The position numbers were made by a program, and so were the translations under genes. From NCBI GenBank assembly GCA_026986905.1, contig JALSNQ010000007.1, positions 1 to 46,971 on the forward strand: a stretch of DNA of 46,971 nt. Direction: 5' to 3'. Under the pieces are notes generated by a model. The model saw only the letters and a list, made by a program, of their open reading frames with translations. It was not told the origin of the DNA and did no database searches. Below, one piece after another: positions 37,485 to 46,218 of the stretch. Positions within the stretch are counted from its first letter, which is position 1, and each line of letters starts with the position of its first letter. This stretch comes from Thermofilaceae archaeon (GTDB taxonomy: Archaea; Thermoproteota; Thermoprotei; Thermofilales; Thermofilaceae).

Positions 37485-37640
37485 TTACTTCTTGTATCTC
37501 TTAGGGCGTAAATCTCTGCTCTTGCAGCGTCTACAGCGCTCCGCGTCCCAGGGATTCAATGCGCCGCAGCGTCTACATATCTTTACCCTAAATGTGTGCT
37601 CTAGGGCTATCTGTAGCTTTTCCGGATCCCTGATCGGCAT
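37485..37640 (-). CDS. rpl40e: Ribosomal protein L40e (missed by the ORF track)
   Basis: Translation [51 protein letters not shown], 51 aa, CX2C...CX2C. Confidence 0.95.
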   Translation of the reverse strand: MPIRDPEKLQIALEHTFRVKICRRCGALNPWDAERCRRCKSRDLRPKRYKK

Positions 37641-37687
37641 ACGCCAGACACCCAGCACATCCAGCCTTGCACACTATATATTTTCTT

Positions 37688-38188
37688 CTATGCGGGTCTA
37701 GCCATGAGGTAAGCGTCTTCGCCGTCGCCATAGTATTTTTGGAGTACCTTTACTGCTTTAAAGCCCAGTTTCTTGTAGAGAGATATCGCCGGCATATTGC
37801 TAACCCTGACTTCAAGGTAAAACTCGTCTGCGCCGTAAACGTTCTTCATAGCCTCCATAGCCTTCTTCATGAGGGCTGTCGCCACGCCGCGTCGCCGAGC
37901 TTTAGGAAGAACTGCCAGCGAAACTATATGCCCCTTGCGCCCCACTACAGATGGGTTAGTATAGAGTGAGTCGTACTCAACGCGGCACATTATATAGCCA
38001 ACTATCTCGCCATTCATTTCGGCTACAAGAAACGCTTTAGGAAAATTATGGAGGTGGAGCTTAAAATAGAATCTCGGGTAGTTCTCGGGTAGGGTTCGTT
38101 TGTTTATATCTATCACCGCCTCAATATCTTCTTCCCGGGCCTCTCTTACGGTGAAGCCGCCTTTGCTTATCATAGATATTTTCAGCAA
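37688..38188 (-). CDS. rimI: RimI/Ard1-like N-acetyltransferase
   Basis: GNAT: 'GHIVSLAVLPKARRRGVATALMKKAMEAM', 'YLEVRVSNMPAISLYKKLGFKAV'. Confidence 0.9.
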   Translation of the reverse strand: MLKISMISKGGFTVREAREEDIEAVIDINKRTLPENYPRFYFKLHLHNFPKAFLVAEMNGEIVGYIMCRVEYDSLYTNPSVVGRKGHIVSLAVLPKARRRGVATALMKKAMEAMKNVYGADEFYLEVRVSNMPAISLYKKLGFKAVKVLQKYYGDGEDAYLMARPA

Positions 38189-38284
38189 AACGCGGGGTGC
38201 TGATTAGGGTTTCGGCGCCCCTAGGGTACAGTTATAATATATCCCTTAGATTTTGTGAAAACTATATGAGTTTTATAAAAAAAT

Positions 38285-38868
38285 TCACCTTTCTATCAAC
38301 ACGTCCAGCTCTTTAAGTTTATTATAGATCTTCTCTATAGCCTCCTTTACCTGCTCCTCCTTCTTAGCGCCGGTACAGACGACCTTACCGCTGGAGAATA
38401 TGAGGAGCACGACCTTGGGGTCACGCATCCTATATATAAGCCCTGGAAACTGCTCCGGCTCATACATGGCGCCCTCCAGTAAGAACGCTGCCCGTTCAAG
38501 ATCCACTCCCGCCTTTAGGTTGGCACTTGCTACGACGTTCTGGATCTCTATTATGGGTTTGTTTTTTATCTCTATTCCGTGGGCTTTAAGCAGTTTTATG
38601 ATGCTATTTACTGCTTTGTACACCTCGCTTTCCGACTTAGCTCCTGTACAGACCATTTTGCCGCTAGAGAATATCAGCGTCGCTGTTTTCGGCTTGTTTA
38701 GCCTAAGCACTAAGCCTGGAAACTTTCGGACCCCGGGTCCGGAGACCCGGAGTGTTCCGGGCTGTATTCAGCGTTGGGGACTCTTTCAGCTATTTTTTCT
38801 AAGTCGAGTTTGTGGTTTATCGAAACTGATGCTACTACATTCTGTATTTCATATGTCGGTTTTGCTAT
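38285..38868 (-). CDS. tbp: TATA-box binding protein, interrupted: join of exon 1 38754..38868 and exon 2 38285..38724
   Basis: Exon 1 reads (ATA)[38 protein letters not shown]; exon 2 continues [30 protein letters not shown]...[31 protein letters not shown]. Spliced length 555 nt = 185 codons including stop. Confidence 0.92.
38725..38753 (-). other. 29-nt BHB intron within tbp
   Basis: Minus-strand ACTCCGGGTCTCCGGACCCGGGGTCCGAA; central helix CGGA/TCCG, bulges AC^A and AA^A, inner helix CTCCGGG/CCCGGGG; removal restores EQFPGL. Confidence 0.85.
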
Positions 38869-38980
38869 TTTGCATCACCTCTTAGCCGCATGTCACTATT
38901 TATAGGTTTATTAAGGGTATATAAAGCACCCGTTTAAATATGCCCAGGTTATTTTCTGTTGAAAAATATTTTTTGGTTAA

Positions 38981-39424
38981 CTACACGTGGTGAAATAATA
39001 TTTTTTCAATAATTAGCTTTAGGGTGCCAAAATATGGGATAACGAGAATGACTTTTCCCTTAATCTGCGCTAGGGAGGGGTGTATGGCGTCGGCAAAAAC
39101 ATTTGCATCGCCTTTTGTCAGGAAGGTTCCGTCTTCGAGCTGCTTAACAATTCTATGAACGACGAGGGCTTTTCCTGTTGTATACACGACTATATCTCCT
39201 GGTTTATAATGGCTTTGTCCTTGAACTATGACTAAGTCTCCTACATGGAGTGTCGGCTCCATGCTCCAGCTTGAAACCACCGCTAACGGGACGCTGGTGT
39301 TGAGCAGTGAATGTAGGAAGAAGAACAATAATATGAACACGGCGAGAATTGTTATGAATAGCAGGTTTTCCAAGCGGTCTTTTTTGCCCCTGCTTTCATC
39401 CCCTTCAGTCATGGCCGTTGGCAA
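38981..39424 (-). CDS. Signal peptidase I (SipW/Sec11-like)
   Basis: 'VVSSWSMEPTLHVGDLVIVQG', 'GDIVVYTTGKALVVHRIVKQL', 'LTKGDAN'. Confidence 0.93.
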   Translation of the reverse strand: MPTAMTEGDESRGKKDRLENLLFITILAVFILLFFFLHSLLNTSVPLAVVSSWSMEPTLHVGDLVIVQGQSHYKPGDIVVYTTGKALVVHRIVKQLEDGTFLTKGDANVFADAIHPSLAQIKGKVILVIPYFGTLKLIIEKILFHHV

Positions 39425-39506
39425 TCAGGGGTTAGAGGGCTAAGGGTTTTTCGACAAAATCTATATATAGAAGCGATAATTGTTGTCTCACGCAGTAGGG
39501 TGAAGG

Positions 39507-41153
39507 GTGAGTGGAATGGCTGCGGTGCCATCTGGACAGACTGTTCCAGTATTAGTGTTGAAGGAGGGAGCAACCCGCACCACTGGTAGGGACGCCAGGC
39601 GCGCCAACATATTCGCGGCAAAGGTTATCGCTGAGACGCTATCCTCCTCCCTCGGCCCCCGAGGGATGGACAAGCTACTGGTAGACTCCTTCGGTAACGC
39701 GACCATTACCGGGGACGGTGCAACTATACTTAAGGAAATGGAGGTGCAGCACCCAGCGGCGAAGATGCTTGTAGAGGTGGCCAAGGCGCAGGACGACGAA
39801 GTCGGTGACGGAACCACTACAGTGGTGGTTCTCGCCGGCAAGCTCCTAGAGTCCGCCGAGGAGCTACTAGACGGCGAGATACACCCCACGATAATAACTG
39901 AGGGATACGAGAAGGCGATGATAGAGGCTGTGAAGCACGTAGACTCTATTGCTGAGAAGGTCGATCCAACGGACAAGGAGGTGTTGGCGAAGATAGCTAA
40001 AACCGCGCTGAGCAGCAAGGTGGTCGCCGAGTTTAAGGAGCACCTCTCCAAGCTGATAGTCGACGCCGCGCTGCAGGTCATGGAGAAGAAGGATGGAAAG
40101 TATGAACTGGACCTCGACAACATAAAGATTGAGAAGAAGCGTGGGGAGAGCCTCGAGGAGTCCACCCTTGTAAAAGGGATAGTCCTCGACAAGGAGGTTG
40201 TGCACCCGGCTATGCCTAAGAGGGTTGAGAATGCTAAGATTGCTCTTATTGATGCGCCCCTCGAAGTCGAGAAGCCAGAGTGGACTGCGAAGATAAATGT
40301 GACCGACCCCGAACAGCTGAAGATGTTCCTCGACCAGGAGGCGGAGATTCTCAGGAAGAAAGTAGAGAGGATTCGTGAGAGTGGTGCTAATGTGGTGTTT
40401 TGTCAGAAGGGTATTGATGATCTTGCGCAGTATTATCTTGCGAAGGCTGGTATTCTTGCTGTTCGTAGGGTTAAGAAGAGTGATATGGAGAAGCTTGCGC
40501 GCGCCACTGGTGCCCGTATAGTTACGAGGGTGGAGGACATATCCCCAGACGCCCTGGGCAGCGCGGAGCTCGTCGAGGAGCGCAAGGTGGCGGACGAGAA
40601 GATGGTCTTCGTAGAAGGCTGCCCCAACCCCAAAGCAGTGACTATACTTCTACGCGGCGGCGCAGAGCACATAGTCGATGAGGCGGAGCGCGCCGTGCAT
40701 GACGCGCTCAGCGTTGTGAGGAACGTTATTAGGGAGCCGAAGATAGTCGCTGGCGGCGGCGCGGTTGAAATAGAGCTTGCGTTAAAGCTCAGGGAGTTCT
40801 CGAAGACCCTTCCAAGCAAGGAGCAGCTTGCTGTGCAGAAGTATGCAGAGGCCCTTGAAAACATAGCTGCAATCTTGGCGCAGAACGCTGGTCTGGAGCC
40901 TGTAGACGTCATCGCGGAGCTGAAGAAGCTGCATGCCGAGGGCAAGAAGTGGGCTGGCGTGAACGCCTTTACTGGCAAGGTCGAGGACATGATGGAGGCC
41001 GGCGTGATAGAGCCTGCAAGCGTGAAAAAGCAGGTGCTGAAGTCCGCAACCGAGGCTGCCATAATGATACTTAGGATAGATGATATAATTGCCGCAGCGC
41101 CTCCGAAGGAAGAGAAGAAGGAGGGCAAAGAGGGCAAGGGGCCTAGTTTTTAA
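39507..41153 (+). CDS. Thermosome subunit (group II chaperonin)
   Basis: 'SSSLGPRGMDKLLVDSFGNATITGDGATILKEMEVQHPAAKMLVEVAKAQDDEVGDGTTTVVVLAGKLL'. GTG 39507 or ATG 39516 start. Confidence 0.97.
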   Translation: MSGMAAVPSGQTVPVLVLKEGATRTTGRDARRANIFAAKVIAETLSSSLGPRGMDKLLVDSFGNATITGDGATILKEMEVQHPAAKMLVEVAKAQDDEVGDGTTTVVVLAGKLLESAEELLDGEIHPTIITEGYEKAMIEAVKHVDSIAEKVDPTDKEVLAKIAKTALSSKVVAEFKEHLSKLIVDAALQVMEKKDGKYELDLDNIKIEKKRGESLEESTLVKGIVLDKEVVHPAMPKRVENAKIALIDAPLEVEKPEWTAKINVTDPEQLKMFLDQEAEILRKKVERIRESGANVVFCQKGIDDLAQYYLAKAGILAVRRVKKSDMEKLARATGARIVTRVEDISPDALGSAELVEERKVADEKMVFVEGCPNPKAVTILLRGGAEHIVDEAERAVHDALSVVRNVIREPKIVAGGGAVEIELALKLREFSKTLPSKEQLAVQKYAEALENIAAILAQNAGLEPVDVIAELKKLHAEGKKWAGVNAFTGKVEDMMEAGVIEPASVKKQVLKSATEAAIMILRIDDIIAAAPPKEEKKEGKEGKGPSF

Positions 41154-41261
41154 ATAAAATAAAAAATTAAATTATAAAAAATATTTTATGCGGGGAGTTG
41201 GTGGCCAGCCCCTGCAATATATATAAGAAATATATAACGGGTATTCTTTTCCCACACGCTT

Positions 41262-41540
41262 ATGTCGAGAAGTAGTGGTGGAGAAGATTTTAAGATAAAG
41301 GTGGGACCCCCCTGGCTGACAAAGTATGAGAAAGCCCGCATTATAGGGATACGTGCGCTCCAAGTGGCGTTAGGCGCACCGGTGCTCATACCCCTGGAGG
41401 AGGCAGGAGCCTTGGATCCAATAATTATCGCACAGAAGGAGCTCGAGAGAGGTCTGCTGCCGATACTAGTTGTGAGGTGGACGCCGGACGGTAAGGTTCA
41501 GGAAATACCCATTAAAAGGCTGGCGCAGAAACCGGGCTAG
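41262..41540 (+). CDS. rpoK: DNA-directed RNA polymerase subunit K (Rpo6)
   Basis: 'PPWLTKYEKARIIGIRALQVALGAPVLIPLEEAGALDPIIIAQKELERGLLPILVVR'. Confidence 0.95.
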   Translation: MSRSSGGEDFKIKVGPPWLTKYEKARIIGIRALQVALGAPVLIPLEEAGALDPIIIAQKELERGLLPILVVRWTPDGKVQEIPIKRLAQKPG

Positions 41541-41887
41541 GTGGGCTTACTCATTTTCACCTCCTTGTTTTCAAAAGTAACCTCCATGTATTCGCCGATA
41601 TTCGGCTTGTTAATTATCTTTTCCCACTCATCCTCTGTCAAGTATACCGTTAACCTAGGTACGCGGACCTTTCCCCCCGAAAAACCGGGCATACTGCGCA
41701 GTATCTGGCTAACCACAGGCATAACCTCGCGGGCGATCTCGCTTCCCGAGCCCATTATGACGGGCCCCGGGACTTCCCGTTCCTCGCTCAAATCTATTTT
41801 GACGAGTTTCTCCCCATTAGGGGCGTCTATCAGCGTTATGTTAGTTATCATAGCCTTAAAGGATACCTTCATCACAATCACACACAA
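41537..41887 (-). CDS. Hypothetical protein
   Basis: About 110-116 aa ORF convergent with rpoK (MKVSFKAMITNITLIDAPNGEKLVKIDLSEER...). Confidence 0.55.
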   Translation of the reverse strand: MCVIVMKVSFKAMITNITLIDAPNGEKLVKIDLSEEREVPGPVIMGSGSEIAREVMPVVSQILRSMPGFSGGKVRVPRLTVYLTEDEWEKIINKPNIGEYMEVTFENKEVKMSKPT

Positions 41888-41968
41888 CCATCACGGAAAT
41901 AAATCCGCCGGAGCCCCCATCCTTCTCTCCCAACCCCCTCTTCGCCGCCGATAAGACGTCATAAAAGG

Positions 41969-42065
41969 TGGCGCCGGGGCCGGGACTTGAACCCGGGACC
42001 ACCCGGTTAACAGCCTCGCCCACGCCGTGCGTGTCGGGCGCTCCACCGGGCTGAGCTACCCCGGC
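41969..42065 (-). tRNA. tRNA-Asn(GTT) with non-canonical intron in the 5' anticodon stem
   Basis: GCCGGGG/CCCCGGC; GCCCG[ACACGCACGGCGTGGGCGAG]GCTGTTAACCGGG; encoded CCA. Confidence 0.92.
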
Positions 42066-42232
42066 TCTCAGCGGTATTTTTGCGGCGGGGCTAAAATACT
42101 TTATCTCGTCTTCTCCTGGAGGGCTGCCGTAGCCCGGGTTTTCGAGTGTAATACTCGCGTAGTTGTATGTTTTGACGGGGAGCGCGTGGAGGGCATCATT
42201 AACACCGCTTTGCTGGTGATAGTCTACCAGGT

Positions 42233-44194
42233 GTGCAGATGGAAAAGAAGGTGCTGATTATAGCAGCTGTGTTTGCGGCGCTTATACTAGTTGCGCCGCT
42301 CACTGTTGCCGCGCCTATACCTGACGCCAAGTATTACGGGAAAGTCGAGGTCATGGTTACGACCGTGGAGAGCACCGAGATAAACTTTGGCAGCAGCGAG
42401 CTCGTGGACGTTCTTTCCTCCGCGGAGCCGCCGGGCTTTCACCTCAAGGAGTTTAAAATAGTGTTTGAGGAGGGCCTGCCCGAGGGAGTGACGCCTGTAC
42501 TCTACGACCAGAAGATAGTGTCCAACGGCGTGGTAAAGGCCCTAATCTCCAGGAAGGGCGAGATAAAGCTCGCGCCCAGCACGTTTAACGGCACCGTTAA
42601 GGCAAAACTGATCTCCGTGTTCGTGAAGGAGAGCTGGGTCGAGCTTTCGAGCAAGGTAAAGATAGATCTCTCCCAGCTGGCGGGCAGCGGCCTCGACAAC
42701 GTCACTGTGCGCTTCACAATAGACAACTACGCTCCGTACGCTGTCAGGGGGCTCATCTCGCCGGATGGAGACGATATGCTTAAAATGCATGCACAGGAGA
42801 GCGCCGGGGCGGATGCCATAAAGTTCGACCCCAAACACGTGGAGTTCGCCGTGTCTTCCACGGGATTCGGGGTCTACACGGTTGAATTGGCGGAGGGCGA
42901 GGAGTACTCCCTGCCCAACGCGTTCATAGTAGCCGAGGGCCAATACATGAACCTCACGGTGCTCCCAGGCGCGACTAAGACTGTGATCGTGAAAAAGAAG
43001 AGCGGGTGGAGGGCGCTCGGCGCGATAGTCGTGCTCTACTCCGTTAACCCCGGGAAGCTCTCGTCCAGGGTGGCTGTGGAGGGCGGCCTGGTGGACCTCG
43101 CCTACTCGAAGGGTGAGGAGTTCGAAGTCGAGGGTGCATCGCTTATGGTGCCGCCGCTGCAGATGAGCTACTGGATCAAGGCGTACCTAGTCTATGGCGA
43201 CACGATAAAGATAACCAACAATGGTGTCCATGAGGTAAACGGGATAATAGTCCCCATAAACATAAAGGCGGCGGGCACATGGACGGAGAAAGGCCTCATA
43301 GTGAATGTCGATAAGAAGACGCTTAGGGGGTCCACGAACGCCTACATAGTGGTGCAGCTCCCCGACGCGGCCTCCATAAACTCTATAATACTCCCGGACG
43401 GCAGTACGCTGAAGAAAATAGCTGATGGAGACCTCAGCCTAATGGGCATGGCGAGAAAGGTAGTAATCTCCCAACACGAGGCACTCGTACAGATCAAGAA
43501 GGGGGCGGAGGAGGCGGACGGCCAGTACATATTCGAGGTCGAGTGGAAGCCTATCACGGTCAAGCTCACAGACGCCGACGGAAACCCCATCTCGGGCGCC
43601 GTGGTGAAGGCTGAAGGCCCCGTTGAAGCCAGCGGCGTAACTGACGCTACAGGCACTGCGCGGCTGAAGGTCTACGCTCCAGGAGTATACCACGTTACGG
43701 CTGTGTTCAAGGGCGCTAAGGTGGCCGATGCCACGCTGGGCACGCTTAAGGGCGACGCCATCTCCGTCAAGTGCGCTGTGTACTCGCTCCAGGTGACCGT
43801 CACTACAAAGATAGGGTCCCCGATAGAGGGGGCAGTGGTGACGATAAGCAACAAGGGAGGCTTCACGACGAGCGCGGAGACCGACAGCGACGGTAAGGTG
43901 GTGTTCGCACAGATACCTGCGGGCGAGTATAAGGTCAAGGCGGAATACAAGGGTTCAAATGCTGAGAAGAGCATCACTGTAGACTCCAACGCGAAGGTCA
44001 ACGTGGCCATGGATATAGTACTGGAGCTCCCCTTCATAGGGCCTATAAGTGTTACAGAGCTGGCGGCAGCCGGTACAGCGGGTGTGGCTACCGCGCTCGC
44101 CCTTGCTGGCAGGAAGCATTCAAAGAGGGATAAGGGAGAAATAGACAAGGAGGAAGCTGAAAAAAGCGAAGAACTCTACGACGACTCTTTCTAA
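42233..44194 (+). CDS. Predicted surface protein with signal peptide, two Ig/carboxypeptidase-regulatory-like repeats and C-terminal TM
   Basis: Signal LIIAAVFAALILVAPLTVAAP; repeats 'ITVKLTDADGNPISGAVVKAEGPVEASGVTDATGTARLKVYAPGVYHVTAVFKG' and 'LQVTVTTKIGSPIEGAVVTISNKGGFTTSAETDSDGKVVFAQIPAGEYKVKAEYKG'. Confidence 0.85.
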   Translation: MQMEKKVLIIAAVFAALILVAPLTVAAPIPDAKYYGKVEVMVTTVESTEINFGSSELVDVLSSAEPPGFHLKEFKIVFEEGLPEGVTPVLYDQKIVSNGVVKALISRKGEIKLAPSTFNGTVKAKLISVFVKESWVELSSKVKIDLSQLAGSGLDNVTVRFTIDNYAPYAVRGLISPDGDDMLKMHAQESAGADAIKFDPKHVEFAVSSTGFGVYTVELAEGEEYSLPNAFIVAEGQYMNLTVLPGATKTVIVKKKSGWRALGAIVVLYSVNPGKLSSRVAVEGGLVDLAYSKGEEFEVEGASLMVPPLQMSYWIKAYLVYGDTIKITNNGVHEVNGIIVPINIKAAGTWTEKGLIVNVDKKTLRGSTNAYIVVQLPDAASINSIILPDGSTLKKIADGDLSLMGMARKVVISQHEALVQIKKGAEEADGQYIFEVEWKPITVKLTDADGNPISGAVVKAEGPVEASGVTDATGTARLKVYAPGVYHVTAVFKGAKVADATLGTLKGDAISVKCAVYSLQVTVTTKIGSPIEGAVVTISNKGGFTTSAETDSDGKVVFAQIPAGEYKVKAEYKGSNAEKSITVDSNAKVNVAMDIVLELPFIGPISVTELAAAGTAGVATALALAGRKHSKRDKGEIDKEEAEKSEELYDDSF

Positions 44195-44329
44195 AACTCT
44201 CAACTTTGTGTGTTTTAATAGTGTCAACCGTATTTTTAAAGTCACGTCTAGTTTTTATAACACCCGGATCCTGGTTGTCTAGAAGCCATGATGGCGCCTA
44301 GACGTCTAGCAGCTAGGTGGTGAAGCGCC

Positions 44330-45721
44330 GTGAAGAGCGTAACGCTGCCTCTACCGCCCACGCTCAACGGGGACTATGAAGCCTTCCTAGAGAAGAGTAT
44401 ACGCGCGTGGTCCTTAGAGAGAGGCTTCACAGTGGCGAAGGGCGTCTACAAGGGCAGACGGGGGCTCTCCATCCAGGGTGTTAAGGGGTGGGCCTGGGTC
44501 TACACGGAGAACTCCGCGGTGACTCTAGTAGGAGCGGACGGGATTGTAGAAGAATTAAGGAGCCATCTTAAGGAGAGGCTCCTCTCTCTGTACTACTATG
44601 AGGGTAAAGGGCACATATACCTTGTATATGCTGGAAGGGAAAGCGTTACACCTTCCCTGCGTGAGCCTTTCCTGAAAGTCTTGCTGCGCAGGCTCTTTGC
44701 GGAAAACATGGTTTACGCCTTCATCTTGGCGGCGCTCGTATCGATCCTGTTCTACGAGGCCCTAGGCCCCCTAGCGGCCCCGCTAGCGATAGGCTTTGTG
44801 TCCCTCTTCGCGGTTACTGCGTCTCCCCGCCTTGTCCCCAAAATTGTGGCGCACTGGAGTATAGAGGAAGGTGAGCCTGTGACGATAGTCGACATAGAGA
44901 TTAGCGGGAGGGAGTATAGGAGGAAATACAGGTATCTCGTAGATAGGAGAATCCTTCTACGTCTCAAAAGAGAAGTCTGGCCGCTGCTTAGCAGCGGGTC
45001 GATAAGCGGGGAGCATGTTGTCGACATACTGTCGCGCTTAATGAACGGTGAGCCAATCCTCCGGGACGCCGTTAAGGTGCGTGTTAAAAGATACGAGCTG
45101 TCTAGGGCCGTTGAAGCCCTAGCTAAGAGGCTTGGAGGCGTAAAGCCCGGAAGCCTCTACCTGTACAACGTCTTGTACAGGAATGCTATGAGTGTCGGCG
45201 TGGGAAGGCATTCGGCCGTGATACTAACCTCGGGGCTCCTCATAGACATGGATGAAGGAGAAGTGGAGGCAGTGATAGGCCATGAGCTCAGCCACCTATA
45301 CAGGGGGGATATAATACTATTTACGCTGGCCGCGGTGGCCGAGTACGCGGCTAGAATGTACTACTTCTTCGTATATAATCCCGTGCTGCTCACGTACCCT
45401 GCGCTCGTGGTGGGCTACCTGCTAGCCGCGATGACGGGTCTCTTCATGTACGCCAAGCTCCTCGAGATTCGCGCGGATATGGATGTGATATCTAAGGGCT
45501 ATGGCAGGCAGCTGGCCTCCGCGCTCGTGAAGATAGGGTACCCCCTGCTCTTGGAGGAAAAAAGCGTGTTGTTGAGGGTGCTCGAATGGCTCTCCTGGAG
45601 GCCGCATCCACCCCTTAGGTATAGGATCCTCCTCGCCAAAAAATACGCTGAGGGTGGGCCGCGGAGTGTATGGCTCTCCTCGCTTGCAGCTCTGGTCCAC
45701 GGCTTCCTCAGCGCCGCGTAG
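44330..45721 (+). CDS. M48 family (HtpX-like) membrane metalloprotease
   Basis: 'GEVEAVIGHELSHLYRGDIIL' HExxH, multiple TMs. Confidence 0.9.
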   Translation: MKSVTLPLPPTLNGDYEAFLEKSIRAWSLERGFTVAKGVYKGRRGLSIQGVKGWAWVYTENSAVTLVGADGIVEELRSHLKERLLSLYYYEGKGHIYLVYAGRESVTPSLREPFLKVLLRRLFAENMVYAFILAALVSILFYEALGPLAAPLAIGFVSLFAVTASPRLVPKIVAHWSIEEGEPVTIVDIEISGREYRRKYRYLVDRRILLRLKREVWPLLSSGSISGEHVVDILSRLMNGEPILRDAVKVRVKRYELSRAVEALAKRLGGVKPGSLYLYNVLYRNAMSVGVGRHSAVILTSGLLIDMDEGEVEAVIGHELSHLYRGDIILFTLAAVAEYAARMYYFFVYNPVLLTYPALVVGYLLAAMTGLFMYAKLLEIRADMDVISKGYGRQLASALVKIGYPLLLEEKSVLLRVLEWLSWRPHPPLRYRILLAKKYAEGGPRSVWLSSLAALVHGFLSAA

Positions 45722-45813
45722 GATCAAGGTAATACGTATGTATGTGGGAGGTGTTCCCCTCTATTTCGGCGCGGTCTTCTAATTACTATTTTCACTATTA
45801 GCGTTATAAACAG

Positions 45814-46158
45814 GTGGCTATGAGGGTCGAGATAGTAAAAGCACTCCAGATATTAGAGGACATTCTTTCAAGCGAGGATCTACCCTACGAGTATAGGAAG
45901 CCTCTTTTCCAGGTTAAAAAGCTCCTTTTAGAAGCGCAAGACTCTATGGTGGTTGCCAAGAGCAAAACTAGGGACCTCGCATATACGCTGAGCGAGCTGG
46001 CAAAGGCGCTCGGCTTAGAGGTGAAGATAGGTGCGCCTCGTCTCTCCCTCGTTGACGACGAGGTGGCTGAAATGCTCAGGGAGAGCATGGTCACGGAGAT
46101 CGATGTGGACGGCGAGGAGGCAATAATAGAGAAGGTGGTCGCGCCACCGTCGCAGTGA
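45814..46158 (+). CDS. Hypothetical protein
   Basis: 114 aa mostly helical ORF. Confidence 0.5.
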   Translation: MAMRVEIVKALQILEDILSSEDLPYEYRKPLFQVKKLLLEAQDSMVVAKSKTRDLAYTLSELAKALGLEVKIGAPRLSLVDDEVAEMLRESMVTEIDVDGEEAIIEKVVAPPSQ

Positions 46159-46218
46159 GGATAAAGAATCTATTTTTACGTCACATGGTGATAAATTAGC
46201 CATAGGTGAGCGTTAAAA

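Noticed and set aside
38285-38710. ORF-track version of tbp starting at 38710 (141 aa)
   Set aside because: Lacks the first half of TBP repeat 1, which lies upstream across the 29-nt insertion; a truncated TBP would not form the saddle.
38725-38753. Assembly or sequencing error as explanation for the tbp frameshift
   Set aside because: Not fully excludable, but a 29-nt insert forming a BHB and restoring the exact motif on removal is improbable as an error.
38400-38885. 161-aa plus-strand ORF across tbp
   Set aside because: Antisense to tbp; no independent support.
44298-44309. 12-bp palindrome CTAGACGTCTAG upstream of the M48 protease gene
   Set aside because: Single occurrence without a known regulator; could be chance.
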